Of a stretch of 36,321 nt of DNA, positions 22,399-32,114 are shown in pieces. The stretch comes from UMGS1696 sp964463375 (GTDB lineage Bacteria > Bacillota > Clostridia > Oscillospirales > CAG-272), in NCBI GenBank assembly GCA_964463375.1, contig CAYXBQ010000027.1, forward strand, positions 1 to 36,321. The letters are read 5' to 3'. Both the position numbers and the translations under genes were made by a program. A model generated the notes under the pieces. The model worked only from the letters and a program-made list of their open reading frames with translations, was not told the origin of the DNA and ran no database searches. Every line of letters starts with the position of its first letter. The stretch's first letter is position 1.

Positions 22399-25300
22399 TT
22401 ATTGTGCGCTGGAGGTCACAGCCTGGTATACGTTGCCGTCTGTACCGGTCAGCTGGGCGGAGAAGGTGAAGCTGTTGCCTAAGATGGTGCCAATGATGCT
22501 GTTGTCGGCATATTCGTTGATGTCGAAATCCAGCGTGATGAAGAAGAAGTCATCATCCTTCTTTACAGCTTGGGTCACAGCCGAGGTGGGGAAGCCGTCT
22601 ACGGAGCAGGTGATCTCTCCGTCTACAGCGGCCTTCCCGTAGAAGTACGGCTTACCGTCCATGACACCCCAGGTCGCACTGGAGAGACCGGTACCGGCTA
22701 CGGTGGAGCCATCGGTAACGGTGTCGTTTCTGTTGTAGGACTGGGTCAGGTCGATCACCATTTCTTCATAGTTGCCCAGAGACAGGTTCACGTACTTGTA
22801 ATCCTTGGAGATCACCAAAGTGGTCGTGCCCTTGGAAACAGCGGAGGATCTGGTGTAGGCATCGCTCTTGCTGTTGTACATGGTGTAGGACAGGAGACCG
22901 TCTACCTGTACGTACAGCTGTACTTCCACAGAATCGGTGTAAGAGGTGGATTCTGCTACAGACAGCACGGTGAAGCCGTTTACGGACTGACCGGCGCTGC
23001 CATCGGTGGTCAGGGGTACGTATACCGGGTAGTATTCGTTGTTGTCGCTGTCCACGAACAGGAGCATCATACCACGGTAGGTAGAGGTGCTGATGTTGTC
23101 AAAGGAGATGGAGTCGATGGAGCCGTAGGTGGCGGTAGAGGAACCGGTGTTGCGGTTGTAGCTGGCCCAGAACTCATCGATGGTCTCGCTGTAGGCGCTG
23201 GTGGCGATGGAGTAATAGTAGTACACACGACCGGTACCCTTGGCCATGAAGGACACGTTCTTGTTGGTCAGGTCGCAGTAGGGAGCCAGCGTGAAGCCGG
23301 TGTTGGTGGTGTTCTTGATGTCTACCACAACAGGCTGGAACGAATCTCCTTCGCTGTTCTGCAGCATCACAACGATGTAGGGATAGGACTGTGCATAGGA
23401 GGCATTAAAGGTAATGCTGCCGTAGTTGTTCCGGGTCACGGATACTCTGCCGCAGCGGGCACTGCCGGAGCTGTTGTAGCTGGACATGAAGTCCGTGGCG
23501 GAAACGCTGGTGTTGCTCTTGGAGAGGTACCAATATACCGTACCGTTGGAGTATGGCTTGAAGGAGATCTCGTTGGTGGCGGATACATAGGGATCCACGC
23601 TGAAGCCGGTCTCCATATGCACCTGCAGCAGGTAGGGTGTCAGCAGATTGTTTTCGCTGTCCTGGATGCAGAATACCATGTATTCGTACTTGTCTGCCAG
23701 ATCCAGATCGTACTGTAGGGTAGCGGCGGTGTTCTTGTAGACCCGTACTGTACCGTAGCCAGCCTCTCTCTTGTAATTGGACACCATTTCGGTGGGCGTA
23801 GGCAGCTTGTCGTCGTCGGTGTAGTAATAGTACATGGTGCCGTTGGTGTTGGTCTTGTAGGCGATGGTACCCAGAGTGGTGATGGTGGGCACATCGGTGA
23901 AGCCGTTGTCCCCGGCCGATACGATCACGGGTGCGTAATACTGCCCGCTGCTGTTCTGCATGGCGATGATCACGTAGGGATAGTTGTTCAGGCTGCTGGC
24001 ACTCAGGGAGATGGTACCGTTTTCGTCAGCCCGCACGTTCATGGAACCACGCAGGGAAGAGCCGGCATCTGCATAGCCGTTCAGGAATTCCACGATGTTG
24101 ATGGTCTCTACGGCTTCGCTGTAGTAGTAATATACCGTACCGGCCAGGTCAGCCTGGAACCGGATCTCGCTGCCGTTGAAGTAGGGGTCGGTCAGGAAGC
24201 CGGAGCCGGTGGCAGGATTGTTGTTGATCTGTACCGGTGCATAGTTCCGCTGTCCGGATACCAGCTGCACCACCACATAGTCAAAGCTCTTGACGGAATC
24301 GAATTCCTTGGCCTTTTCCATGTAGGTCTTGTTGCCTGCTACGCTGAAGCTGCCGCTGTAATTGGCCATGCCGTACATGCTTTCGAATTCACCGGCAGAG
24401 GGAACATAGTTCACGTTGGTGTAGTAGTAGTACACCTGCCCGCTCACGTTGGGGGTGATGTTCACGTAGTTGTAGGTCTCGTCAGCAGACATATAGGGTA
24501 CGCTGGTGAAGCCGTTGTCGTCCGCAGAAGAACCGGAGAACACCGTACCGCCGAAGTTGGCCGTCAGACCGTAGCCGATGGTGTATTCCTCGGGTGTCAT
24601 GGTGGTAGTCAGACCATCTGCATTGACGATGGCGTTGCCAATGGTACCATTGCCTCGGATCTCCACCTTGTTGGCACCGTAGTTCACGGTCAGCGTGGAT
24701 ACCTTACAGCCGGTCATGATGGTCAGGCTTGCCTTGTCGCACAGGGTCAGGGCATTGACCTTGGTGTTGCCGTCCATGTTCAGGGTCACATTGCCCCGGA
24801 CCTCCAGCGTACCGGTGATGTTGCAGCCGGACAGGGTCACAGTACCGCCGGTCGCACCCTCGGTGATGATCACACGGCCGGCCAGCTCCATACCGGACAG
24901 GGTCACGCCGCCCTTGGTGATCACGGCATTGGTGGCAGGAGCCGCGGGATCCTTGGTGTAGGCGCTTTCCTTATAGATAGCACCGGCAGCCTGATACAGG
25001 ATCTTCAGCGCTTCTGCACGAGTCAGGGTACCCTGGGGCTTGAATACCTTGGTGCCGCCCTCGTTGTAGCCATCGATGATATTCGCCTTGGCAGCGATGA
25101 GCACCGCATCCTTGTAATGGTCGCTGATCTTGCTGTAGTCGGAGAAATAGGATGTGGATTCCTTTTCGCCGCCCAGCAGACCCAGATACCGTACCAAAAG
25201 GGTGGTGGCCTCTTCACGGGTCAGCTTGCCATTGGGGGACACGCTACTACCGTAATTCAGCAGATAGCCCTGTGCCGCAGCCTTGGCGAAGTAGGGATGG

Positions 25301-25611
25301 AACCAGTCGGTGCTCTTTACGTCGCTGTAGCTGATGGTGGTGGTGGCGGTCAGACCAAAGGTCTCGTCCAGCATCTTGATAAATTCCGCCCGGGTCACGG
25401 TGCCGTTGGGCTGGAATTGGTAGGTGCCGTCGTTTTGCTTGTAGCCGTTGAGAACGTCCTTGCTGACCAGATAATTGATTTGATCCTTAGCCCAGTGATT
25501 GGATGTGTCGGTGAAGGTGACGTTGGCCGCACCCACGCCGATACTTGCAGCGGTGGACAGGATCATGACCCCTGCCAAAGCGGCAGACAGGATCGATTTC
25601 CATTTTTTCAT
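22399..25611 (-). CDS. S-layer-homology surface protein with Tyr-rich repeats
   Basis: This 1070-residue protein has a signal peptide (about 1-30) and three SLH domains at roughly 31-80, 95-145 and 155-210 (FTDTSNHWAKDQINYL, YSDVKSTDWFHPYFAKA, YFSDYSKISDHYKDAV), which normally bind secondary cell-wall polymers. A Thr/Val-rich, probably beta-solenoid region (about 230-350) follows. Next come about five repeats of roughly 95 residues, each with a G-x-V/M-Y-Y/W-Y core (GQVYYYYT, GTVYYYYS, GTMYYYYT, GTVYWYLS, GRVYYYYS) and a later PYVIIAMQNS-like strand. A degenerate sixth repeat and a distinct C-terminal domain finish it. ATG 25611 is preferred over the ATG at 25623 because GGAGG then lies 7 bases upstream. 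It converges with the carbohydrate-binding gene. I recognise no enzyme domain; adhesion or a wall scaffold is a guess. Confidence 0.88.
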   Translation of the reverse strand: MKKWKSILSAALAGVMILSTAASIGVGAANVTFTDTSNHWAKDQINYLVSKDVLNGYKQNDGTYQFQPNGTVTRAEFIKMLDETFGLTATTTISYSDVKSTDWFHPYFAKAAAQGYLLNYGSSVSPNGKLTREEATTLLVRYLGLLGGEKESTSYFSDYSKISDHYKDAVLIAAKANIIDGYNEGGTKVFKPQGTLTRAEALKILYQAAGAIYKESAYTKDPAAPATNAVITKGGVTLSGMELAGRVIITEGATGGTVTLSGCNITGTLEVRGNVTLNMDGNTKVNALTLCDKASLTIMTGCKVSTLTVNYGANKVEIRGNGTIGNAIVNADGLTTTMTPEEYTIGYGLTANFGGTVFSGSSADDNGFTSVPYMSADETYNYVNITPNVSGQVYYYYTNVNYVPSAGEFESMYGMANYSGSFSVAGNKTYMEKAKEFDSVKSFDYVVVQLVSGQRNYAPVQINNNPATGSGFLTDPYFNGSEIRFQADLAGTVYYYYSEAVETINIVEFLNGYADAGSSLRGSMNVRADENGTISLSASSLNNYPYVIIAMQNSSGQYYAPVIVSAGDNGFTDVPTITTLGTIAYKTNTNGTMYYYYTDDDKLPTPTEMVSNYKREAGYGTVRVYKNTAATLQYDLDLADKYEYMVFCIQDSENNLLTPYLLQVHMETGFSVDPYVSATNEISFKPYSNGTVYWYLSKSNTSVSATDFMSSYNSSGSARCGRVSVTRNNYGSITFNASYAQSYPYIVVMLQNSEGDSFQPVVVDIKNTTNTGFTLAPYCDLTNKNVSFMAKGTGRVYYYYSIATSAYSETIDEFWASYNRNTGSSTATYGSIDSISFDNISTSTYRGMMLLFVDSDNNEYYPVYVPLTTDGSAGQSVNGFTVLSVAESTSYTDSVEVQLYVQVDGLLSYTMYNSKSDAYTRSSAVSKGTTTLVISKDYKYVNLSLGNYEEMVIDLTQSYNRNDTVTDGSTVAGTGLSSATWGVMDGKPYFYGKAAVDGEITCSVDGFPTSAVTQAVKKDDDFFFITLDFDINEYADNSIIGTILGNSFTFSAQLTGTDGNVYQAVTSSAQ

Positions 25612-25695
25612 ATGTACCTCCATGTGTAATGATAAACAACTTTGTATCCGATCGCCGAAATGACGGAGACGAACGAAAATGCACTGCGATCGGGT

Positions 25696-25737
25696 AAGTT
25701 AACGCAAATCAAAATCTCGATCAATCAGCGTTAACTT
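25696..25737. repeat. Perfect 10-bp inverted repeat upstream of the SLH gene
   Basis: AAGTTAACGC (25696-25705) and GCGTTAACTT (25728-25737) are exact inverted copies with 22 bases between. They could form a hairpin or an operator. The 256-base gap 25612-25867 otherwise shows repeated GAAATTGC-like strings and no convincing promoter. Confidence 0.7.
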
Positions 25738-25867
25738 AGGATATAAGACGCACCGGAAACGGCAAAAGTTCCCGGAAATTTGCAGTTTTTTTCAAAATAT
25801 AGAGAAATTGCGTGTGGTACTTTTTGCCAGGTTTGGAAACCTTGGGAAATTGCCGACATCACGCTCG

Positions 25868-27010
25868 TTAATCTTGGCTTCGTTCTGCCAGCAAATTGTG
25901 GTATTTCTGGTAGAAGCTTTCGAAGTAGCCGCCGTCCATGGCATCCCGGATCTTCTGCATCAGGTCGTTGTAGAAATATAGATTGTGCAGCACCGCCAGC
26001 CGCATACCCAGCATTTCCTTGGCCTTGATCAGGTGCCGGATGTAGGAGCGGGAATGGAGCCGACAAGCCGGGCAGCCGCAGTTTTCGTCGATGGGACGGG
26101 GGTCGTCAAAGTACTTTTCGTTCAGCAGATTCATTTTGCCGTGCCAGGTGAATAGGTTGCCGTGACGGGCGTTTCGAGAGGGCATGACACAGTCGAAGAA
26201 GTCGATACCACGGTGCACGCCTTCTAAGATGTTCTGGGGCGTACCCACACCCATCAGATACCGGGGCCGGTCGGTGGGCATATAGGGCTCCACGGCTTCG
26301 ATGATGCGGTACATTTCCTCGGCTTCTTCTCCCACAGCCAGACCACCGATGGCATACCCCGGCAGATCCAGCTCCCGGATCTGTTCCATATGGCGGATCC
26401 GCAGGTCGGCGTAGGTGGAGCCCTGGTTGATGCCGAACAGCATTTGCTCCGGGTTGACCGCATTGCCGCTTTCGTTTAGCCGACGCAGCTCCTCCTTACA
26501 CCGCAGCAGCCAGCGTACCGTGCGATCACAGGAATTTTTGGTGTAGTTGTATTCGGCGGGATTTTCGATGCATTCGTCAAAGGCCATGGCGATGGTGGAG
26601 CCTAAGTGGGACTGGATCTGCATGGACTGCTCCGGCCCCATGAAAATGCGCTTGCCGTCGATGTGGGAATTGAAATATACCCCTTCCTCCTTGATCTTGC
26701 GCAGTCCGGCCAGCGAGAACACCTGGAATCCACCGCTGTCCGTGAGGATGGGGCCGTTCCAGCCGGTGAACTTTTGCAGCCCGCCCATTTTGTCCACCAG
26801 TGCATCGCCGGGACGGATGTGCAGGTGGTAGGTGTTGGACAGCATGACCTGGCAGTGTACGTCCCGCAGGTCTTCCGCCGCAATACCGCCCTTGATGGCA
26901 CCACAGGTAGCAACGTTCATGAATACCGGCGTTTCGATGGTGCCGTGGGGCGTAACAAATCGTCCCCGTCGGGCGTTGGATTCTTCTTCCTTTTTGATGA
27001 GAATAAACAT
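25868..27010 (-). CDS. tgt: Queuine tRNA-guanine transglycosylase
   Basis: This 380-residue enzyme exchanges guanine-34 of Asn, Asp, His and Tyr tRNAs for the queuosine precursor preQ1. The TIM barrel carries LTDSGGFQVFSL (general base Asp) and GIDFFDCVMPSRNARHG (nucleophile Asp region). A Zn site follows as CGCPAC with a later His in LAVLHN. Length and motifs are complete. AAGGA lies 9 bases before ATG 27010. It is 110 bases downstream of mutL, a gap with an inverted repeat (27050-27124), so it may have its own promoter. Confidence 0.97.
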   Translation of the reverse strand: MFILIKKEEESNARRGRFVTPHGTIETPVFMNVATCGAIKGGIAAEDLRDVHCQVMLSNTYHLHIRPGDALVDKMGGLQKFTGWNGPILTDSGGFQVFSLAGLRKIKEEGVYFNSHIDGKRIFMGPEQSMQIQSHLGSTIAMAFDECIENPAEYNYTKNSCDRTVRWLLRCKEELRRLNESGNAVNPEQMLFGINQGSTYADLRIRHMEQIRELDLPGYAIGGLAVGEEAEEMYRIIEAVEPYMPTDRPRYLMGVGTPQNILEGVHRGIDFFDCVMPSRNARHGNLFTWHGKMNLLNEKYFDDPRPIDENCGCPACRLHSRSYIRHLIKAKEMLGMRLAVLHNLYFYNDLMQKIRDAMDGGYFESFYQKYHNLLAERSQD

Positions 27011-27049
27011 AGCATGGCTTCCTTTTTTGGGTTTGTATTTTTAATGTAT

Positions 27050-27124
27050 GTTAACGCTGATAATCCGAGAAAAACGAGCCAAAAAGCAAGATTTGGCGTG
27101 TTTTCAACCTGGATCAGCGTTTAC
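27050..27124. repeat. Inverted repeat between mutL and tgt
   Basis: GTTAACGCTGAT (27050-27061) and ATCAGCGTTTAC (27113-27124) are inverted copies with one mismatch around a 51-base loop. The second overlaps the mutL stop codon. The exact complement of the first recurs upstream of the SLH gene at 25724-25735. Confidence 0.65.
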
Positions 27125-29310
27125 GTAAGTCGTGCAAATTGTCGTTCAATAGAAGTCTTTTTGATCTCGAAGGCAACAGGTCTGCCGTGTGGGCAGGTAC
27201 GGATCACGGATGCGCCTTCCTTTTCCGGCTTCACCAGCAACCGGTCGCAGAGCCATTCCAAATGCACCTTGTCGTAGATCCGTCCCCCTTTGATGGCAGC
27301 TTTGCAGGAGGCCTGCCACAGCCGGGTCTCAAAATAGGCGGCAGAAGCGGATTCTACGGTGGCGGTCGCATCGGCCAGGCGGGAGAGCAGATTGGTGAAC
27401 AGGGTAGTGCCCTCCGGGATGGTCAGCGCATCGGGGATCTGGGTAAGCTGAATGGTGACGGTGGATAGTGTCGCCGGTTCGCATTCCCACCGGAACCCGA
27501 TGGCGTGGAGGCTGTCCCCGTATTCGGTCAGCATGTCCGCCTCGGATTGGAGCAGGGTCAAGGGATAGGGGGCAAGCAGCATCTGACCGGAGTGTCCGCT
27601 GTCGTGGAGCCGTTGACACAGCTCGTCGAAAATGATCCGTTCGTGGGCGGCGTGCTTGTCGATGAGCAGCAGCCGGTCCTCCAGCTGGACGATGATATAG
27701 GTGTTGAACGCCTCGCCTAAGATCAGGTACGGCGGCGGATCCTTCTCCGGCACAGGGGCAGGATCGGCGATCGGCTCCGCTTCCGCTGGTGTGGCAGCTG
27801 CCTCGATGGGGATACCGCCGACGGGGATGCCGTCCTGTGTCTGGGGAACATCCTCCGGTGCAAAGGGCGGAATATCCAGCTGTTCCGGCAATGGTTCCGG
27901 TGCAGGCGGCTCGATAGGCGTATCGGCTACCGGCGGCTCCATCGGCGGTGCATCCTCGATGGGTGGGATGTCCATTTCCGGTGGGGGCTGCGGCACATCG
28001 GTCGGCGCCGGCTCGGTCGTTCCAATGGAGTGGAGCATGTCCCGCCAATGCTGCCAATCCTTTGTTGGCTCCGGTGTCGTCTTGCGGGGCGGCGGATCCT
28101 TTTGTGCGTCTCCCAACGGGATCTGCTTGGCCTTTTCCCGTGGCGCATCTACCGGCACAAAAGCGTTCAGGAGCCGTCTGGCTTCGTCCCCGCTGACCCA
28201 GAAGCGATCCTTGTCGGTCTTTTTGGGGGTACCGGTGAAGGGCACATTGGGCGTGGCATCCCGGTGTTTGTCCGGGATGGAAAGCTGTTCTGCCGGGGTC
28301 ACGGTCAGCTCCGGTCGGCTGGCGGCGGCTTCTAAGGCGTTGAGCACGGCGTAGTACACCGCATCGAACACCAGCTTTTCGTTGGTGAACTTGACCTCCA
28401 GCTTGGTGGGATGCACGTTCACATCCACGGCACCGGGGGCGATCCCGATGTTCAGCACACAGATGGGGAATTTGTCGTGGGGGATTTTGGAGGAATAGGC
28501 CTGTTCCACGGCGGCGTTGGCGGTACGGCTTTTCACATACCGACCGTTGATGAAGAAATTCTCTAAGTTGCGATTGGGTCGAAACAGATCCGGCTCGGAC
28601 ACATATCCGTAGACCCGGATGCCGTTTTCCGTCCGGTCCGTCCACAGGGAACGCTTGGCAATGTCCCGACCGAACAGCGCATACAGCACCCCGGAAAGCT
28701 CCCCGTTGCCCACGGTCCGAAACTTGACCTCGCCGTCGCAGATATATTTTAAGGCGATCTCCGGGTGAGAAAGGGCGATTTTTTCGACAACTGTAGCACA
28801 CGCAATGGCTTCGGTGGCATCCTTTTTGAGGAATTTGCGCCGGGCGGGGACGTTGTAGAACAGGTCTTCCACCACGATGGTGGTACCATTGGGGCAACCG
28901 GCCTCATTTTGGGAGACGATCTCACCGCCGTGGCATTCCAGCAGCGCACCCATTTCGTTCTCCGGCTGTTTGGAGAGCAGACGCACCCGGGAAACAGAGG
29001 ATATGGCCGCCAATGCCTCACCCCGGAAGCCTAAGGTAGCGATACCGTCTAAGTCAGCGGCAGTGCGGATCTTGCTGGTGGCGTGTCGTTTGAGGGCAGT
29101 TGGCAGGTCATCGGGAGCGATCCCGCAGCCGTTGTCCGTGACCCGCATGAACCGGACACCGCCGTTTTGGATCTCCACGGTGATCTGGTCGGCACCGGCA
29201 TCGATGGCATTTTCCAAAAGCTCTTTGATGACGGAAGAAGGCCGATCCACCACTTCCCCGGCAGCGATGAGGTTCGCTACGGCAAAGGGCAGCACATGGA
29301 TATTGGGCAT
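27121..29310 (-). CDS. mutL: DNA mismatch repair protein MutL
   Basis: This 729-residue protein couples mismatch recognition by MutS to strand incision. The GHKL ATPase domain (about 1-330) has ELLENAIDAGA, DNGCGI and TLGFRGEALAAISSVS. A Pro/Glu/Ala-rich linker of about 180 residues follows. The C-terminal dimerisation/endonuclease domain (about 545-729) has DKHAAHERIIFDE, ASCKAAIKGG and CPHGRP. The endonuclease motif is usually DQHAxxERxxxE; here Gln is Lys and the final Glu is Asp with a Glu one residue later. AAAGGAGG lies 9 bases before ATG 29310. mutS is 103 bases upstream on the same strand. Confidence 0.97.
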   Translation of the reverse strand: MPNIHVLPFAVANLIAAGEVVDRPSSVIKELLENAIDAGADQITVEIQNGGVRFMRVTDNGCGIAPDDLPTALKRHATSKIRTAADLDGIATLGFRGEALAAISSVSRVRLLSKQPENEMGALLECHGGEIVSQNEAGCPNGTTIVVEDLFYNVPARRKFLKKDATEAIACATVVEKIALSHPEIALKYICDGEVKFRTVGNGELSGVLYALFGRDIAKRSLWTDRTENGIRVYGYVSEPDLFRPNRNLENFFINGRYVKSRTANAAVEQAYSSKIPHDKFPICVLNIGIAPGAVDVNVHPTKLEVKFTNEKLVFDAVYYAVLNALEAAASRPELTVTPAEQLSIPDKHRDATPNVPFTGTPKKTDKDRFWVSGDEARRLLNAFVPVDAPREKAKQIPLGDAQKDPPPRKTTPEPTKDWQHWRDMLHSIGTTEPAPTDVPQPPPEMDIPPIEDAPPMEPPVADTPIEPPAPEPLPEQLDIPPFAPEDVPQTQDGIPVGGIPIEAAATPAEAEPIADPAPVPEKDPPPYLILGEAFNTYIIVQLEDRLLLIDKHAAHERIIFDELCQRLHDSGHSGQMLLAPYPLTLLQSEADMLTEYGDSLHAIGFRWECEPATLSTVTIQLTQIPDALTIPEGTTLFTNLLSRLADATATVESASAAYFETRLWQASCKAAIKGGRIYDKVHLEWLCDRLLVKPEKEGASVIRTCPHGRPVAFEIKKTSIERQFARLT

Positions 29311-29413
29311 ATCGTGATCCTCCTTTCAGGTTGTGTTTTGTGGTGGCGTTGGACGTATAGGCGGATTGTTTTTCGATCCGTATCGAGATCACCAAGCCAA
29401 GCACCCCTTGCCC

Positions 29414-32005
29414 TCACAAAAGCTTCTTCCACTCGTAGAGCAGATTCAGTGCTTCAATGGGGGTCAGCGTGTTCACATCCGTCTTTTGCAGCTTTTCTTT
29501 GATGGAGTCTGCGGCAAGATCCGCAAAGCTTAAGGTCTCTTCGGTGAAAACAGGTGCTTGCTTTTGACGACCGGGCTTTTCGGTGACCTTGCCGTCCGTT
29601 TCTAATTCCTTCAGGATCTCCCGGGCTCGCTTCGTCACTTCACTGGGTACCCCTGCCAGCCGGGCTACCTCGATCCCGTAGCTGTCGTCGGTGGGACCCT
29701 TCACGATCTTGCGCAAAAACGTGATGTCCTCCCCCTTTTTCTTTGCCGCTACGTGGTAGTTCACAAACCCCGGCAGCGTGTCCTCCAATGCTGTCAGCTC
29801 GTGGTAGTGGGTGGCGAACATGGTTTTTGCGCCGATCTTTTTGCCGGCCGTGTATTCCGCTACCGCACGGGCTATGCTCATGCCATCGTAGGTGCTGGTG
29901 CCACGGCCGATCTCATCATATATAATGAAGGAACGGCGGGTGGCATTGTTGAGTATGTGCGCCACTTCCTTCATCTCCAACATAAACGTGGATTGCCCCG
30001 ATGCCAGATCGTCCGAGGCTCCCACTCTGGTGAATAGCTTGTCCACGATCCCGATGTGCGCCTCCTTTGCCGGTACAAAGGATCCGATCTGCGCCATCAG
30101 GACGATCAGGGCCGTCTGCCGCATATAGGTGGATTTCCCCGCCATATTGGGTCCCGTGATCAGCATGAGCCGATTGTCTCCGGTGTCCAGCAGGGCATCG
30201 TTGGGTACGAAATATGCATCCGGTACGAACTGCTCTACCACCGGGTGCCGCCCCTCTACGATCCGGATCTCGTCGCTGTAGTCCACCGTGGGGCACACAT
30301 ATTGGTTCTGCATGGCCGCCTCCGCCAGGGACACATATACATCCAAACGAGCCAGGGCATCGGCAGTCTGGCGGATCCGGGTGGCTTCGCTGCCCACCAT
30401 ATCCCGCAGTGACACGAACAGATCGTATTCCAAATTTTTCAGCTTGTCCTCAGCCCCTAAGATCGTGGCCTCCATGTCCTTCAGGGCATCGGTGATGTAT
30501 CGCTCCTTGTCGGACAGGGTCTGCTTGCGAACATATCCCTCCGGCACCTGGTCGGCGGCAGAACGGGGCACCTCGATGTAGTAGCCGAAGACCCGGTTGT
30601 AGCCGATCTTCAGATTCTTGATCCCCAGCTTGTCTCGCTCTGCCCGCTCCGTATCCTGGATCCAGTCCTTGCCGTTGGTCATGATGTACCGCAGCTTGTC
30701 TACGTCTGCGTTGTATCCATCCCGGATCAGCCCGCCTTCTCGAATGATAAAGGGCGGCGTTTCCACCAGGGCCCGGTCGATCTGGCTGCACACATCCTCC
30801 AGCGGATCCAGATCCCGGTAGATCGTGGATAGCTCGCCCCTTTCGATGTCCCGCAGCTGTTCCCGCAGGGCAGGCAGCACCGTCAGCGTCTGGCAGATGG
30901 CACGCAGATCTCGTCCTCCCGCAGTGCCATAGGTGACCTTTGTGATGAGCCGTTCCAGATCCAGCACCGACCGCAGCGACTCCCGCACTTCCTCTCGCAG
31001 CATGAAGTTCTCCGCCAGCATCTCCACGGCCTGCTGTCGGGCTAAGATCTGGGCGGCATTGGTCAACGGATGCTCCAGCCAGGAACGCAGCATACGGGCC
31101 CCCATGCTGGTCTCGGTTTTGTCCAGTGCCCACAGCAGAGAGCCTTTTTTCTCCTTGGTCAGCATGGTCTCGCACAGCTCTAAGTTCCGGCGGGTGGCGA
31201 TGTCCATTTCCAGATATTGGGTGGCATCGTAGAAGTGTAGGCTTTGCAGGTAGGAGATGTCCTGCATCTGGGTCTCCTCGATGTACCGCAGGGCTGCTCC
31301 CACGGCGATCTGTGCCGACCGGGGCTTGCCTTCGATGGCATCGGCACCAAACTGCTTTTCCGTCCGTGCCAGTGTCTCCTCCTCCCCAAAATACCGGGGC
31401 ACTCCCTCGGAGACCAACAATCCCGTCCGTTCCTTACAGAAGGCAGCGACCTTGGGCAGAGAACGCAGAGGCAGGTTCAAAAGCAGCTCGTGGGGATCGT
31501 AGGTGGAAAGCTCCCGGACAATGGCATCCTCTGCTTCGGCGGCATCCACCGGAAAGGCCGTGGCGCACAGGTAAGCGGTGGTGATGTCGGCAAAGCAGAT
31601 CCCCATGGCATTGCCATCCACATATAGGGTAGCTAAGTAGTTGTTGGCTTTTTCGTTGAGCAGATCGGTCTCGATAAGGGTACCGGGGGTGATGATCCGA
31701 GTGACCTCCCGCTTGACCAGATCCTTGGCGGTCTTGGGATCCTCCACCTGTTCGCAAATGGCCACACGATATCCCTTTTCGATGAGACGGCCGATGTAGG
31801 GCTCGCAGGAATGGTAGGGAATGCCGCACATGGGCGCACGCTCCTCCTCACCGCAGTCCCGGCCGGTCAGTGTCAGTTCCAGCTCTGCGGAGACAAGCTG
31901 GGCATCCTCAAAAAACATTTCGTAGAAATCGCCCAGTCTGTAAAACAGGATATACCCCGGATACCGATCCTTGACCTCGAAATACTGCCGCATCATGGGT
32001 GTCAT
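29414..32005 (-). CDS. mutS: DNA mismatch repair protein MutS
   Basis: This 863-residue ATPase recognises mispaired bases and recruits MutL. The N-terminal mismatch-binding domain has the YRLGDFYEMFFEDA segment with the Phe-x-Glu motif. Connector, lever and clamp regions follow, then the ABC-type ATPase with Walker A GPNMAGKSTY, Walker B FIIYDEIGRGTSTYDG and the helix-turn-helix tail. All motifs are intact. GAGG sits 9 bases before ATG 32005. The 291-base gap to ylbF is filled with hairpins, so mutS may be transcribed or regulated separately from the miaB-ylbF genes. Confidence 0.98.
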   Translation of the reverse strand: MTPMMRQYFEVKDRYPGYILFYRLGDFYEMFFEDAQLVSAELELTLTGRDCGEEERAPMCGIPYHSCEPYIGRLIEKGYRVAICEQVEDPKTAKDLVKREVTRIITPGTLIETDLLNEKANNYLATLYVDGNAMGICFADITTAYLCATAFPVDAAEAEDAIVRELSTYDPHELLLNLPLRSLPKVAAFCKERTGLLVSEGVPRYFGEEETLARTEKQFGADAIEGKPRSAQIAVGAALRYIEETQMQDISYLQSLHFYDATQYLEMDIATRRNLELCETMLTKEKKGSLLWALDKTETSMGARMLRSWLEHPLTNAAQILARQQAVEMLAENFMLREEVRESLRSVLDLERLITKVTYGTAGGRDLRAICQTLTVLPALREQLRDIERGELSTIYRDLDPLEDVCSQIDRALVETPPFIIREGGLIRDGYNADVDKLRYIMTNGKDWIQDTERAERDKLGIKNLKIGYNRVFGYYIEVPRSAADQVPEGYVRKQTLSDKERYITDALKDMEATILGAEDKLKNLEYDLFVSLRDMVGSEATRIRQTADALARLDVYVSLAEAAMQNQYVCPTVDYSDEIRIVEGRHPVVEQFVPDAYFVPNDALLDTGDNRLMLITGPNMAGKSTYMRQTALIVLMAQIGSFVPAKEAHIGIVDKLFTRVGASDDLASGQSTFMLEMKEVAHILNNATRRSFIIYDEIGRGTSTYDGMSIARAVAEYTAGKKIGAKTMFATHYHELTALEDTLPGFVNYHVAAKKKGEDITFLRKIVKGPTDDSYGIEVARLAGVPSEVTKRAREILKELETDGKVTEKPGRQKQAPVFTEETLSFADLAADSIKEKLQKTDVNTLTPIEALNLLYEWKKLL

Positions 32006-32033
32006 GAAGAGAAACCTCGCTTTTTATTAGAAT

Positions 32034-32098
32034 CTCCCGGTATCTGAAACGCAGGCATATCTGCCAACGCAGACGTATCTGCGTTACAGGTATGGGAG
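32034..32098 (-). ncRNA. Candidate three-way-junction structure in the mutS leader
   Basis: CTCCC (32034-32038) can pair with GGGAG (32094-32098) and CTG (32044-32046) with CAG (32087-32089). These enclose two hairpins: GCAG/CTGC (32051-32063) and AACGCAG/CTGCGTT (32066-32072 with 32079-32085). Together they form a compact three-way junction ending 28 bases before the mutS start on the minus strand. I match it to no known riboswitch; it could equally be a repetitive palindromic element. Confidence 0.35.
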
Positions 32099-32114
32099 GG
32101 AAAATGTATCTGCA

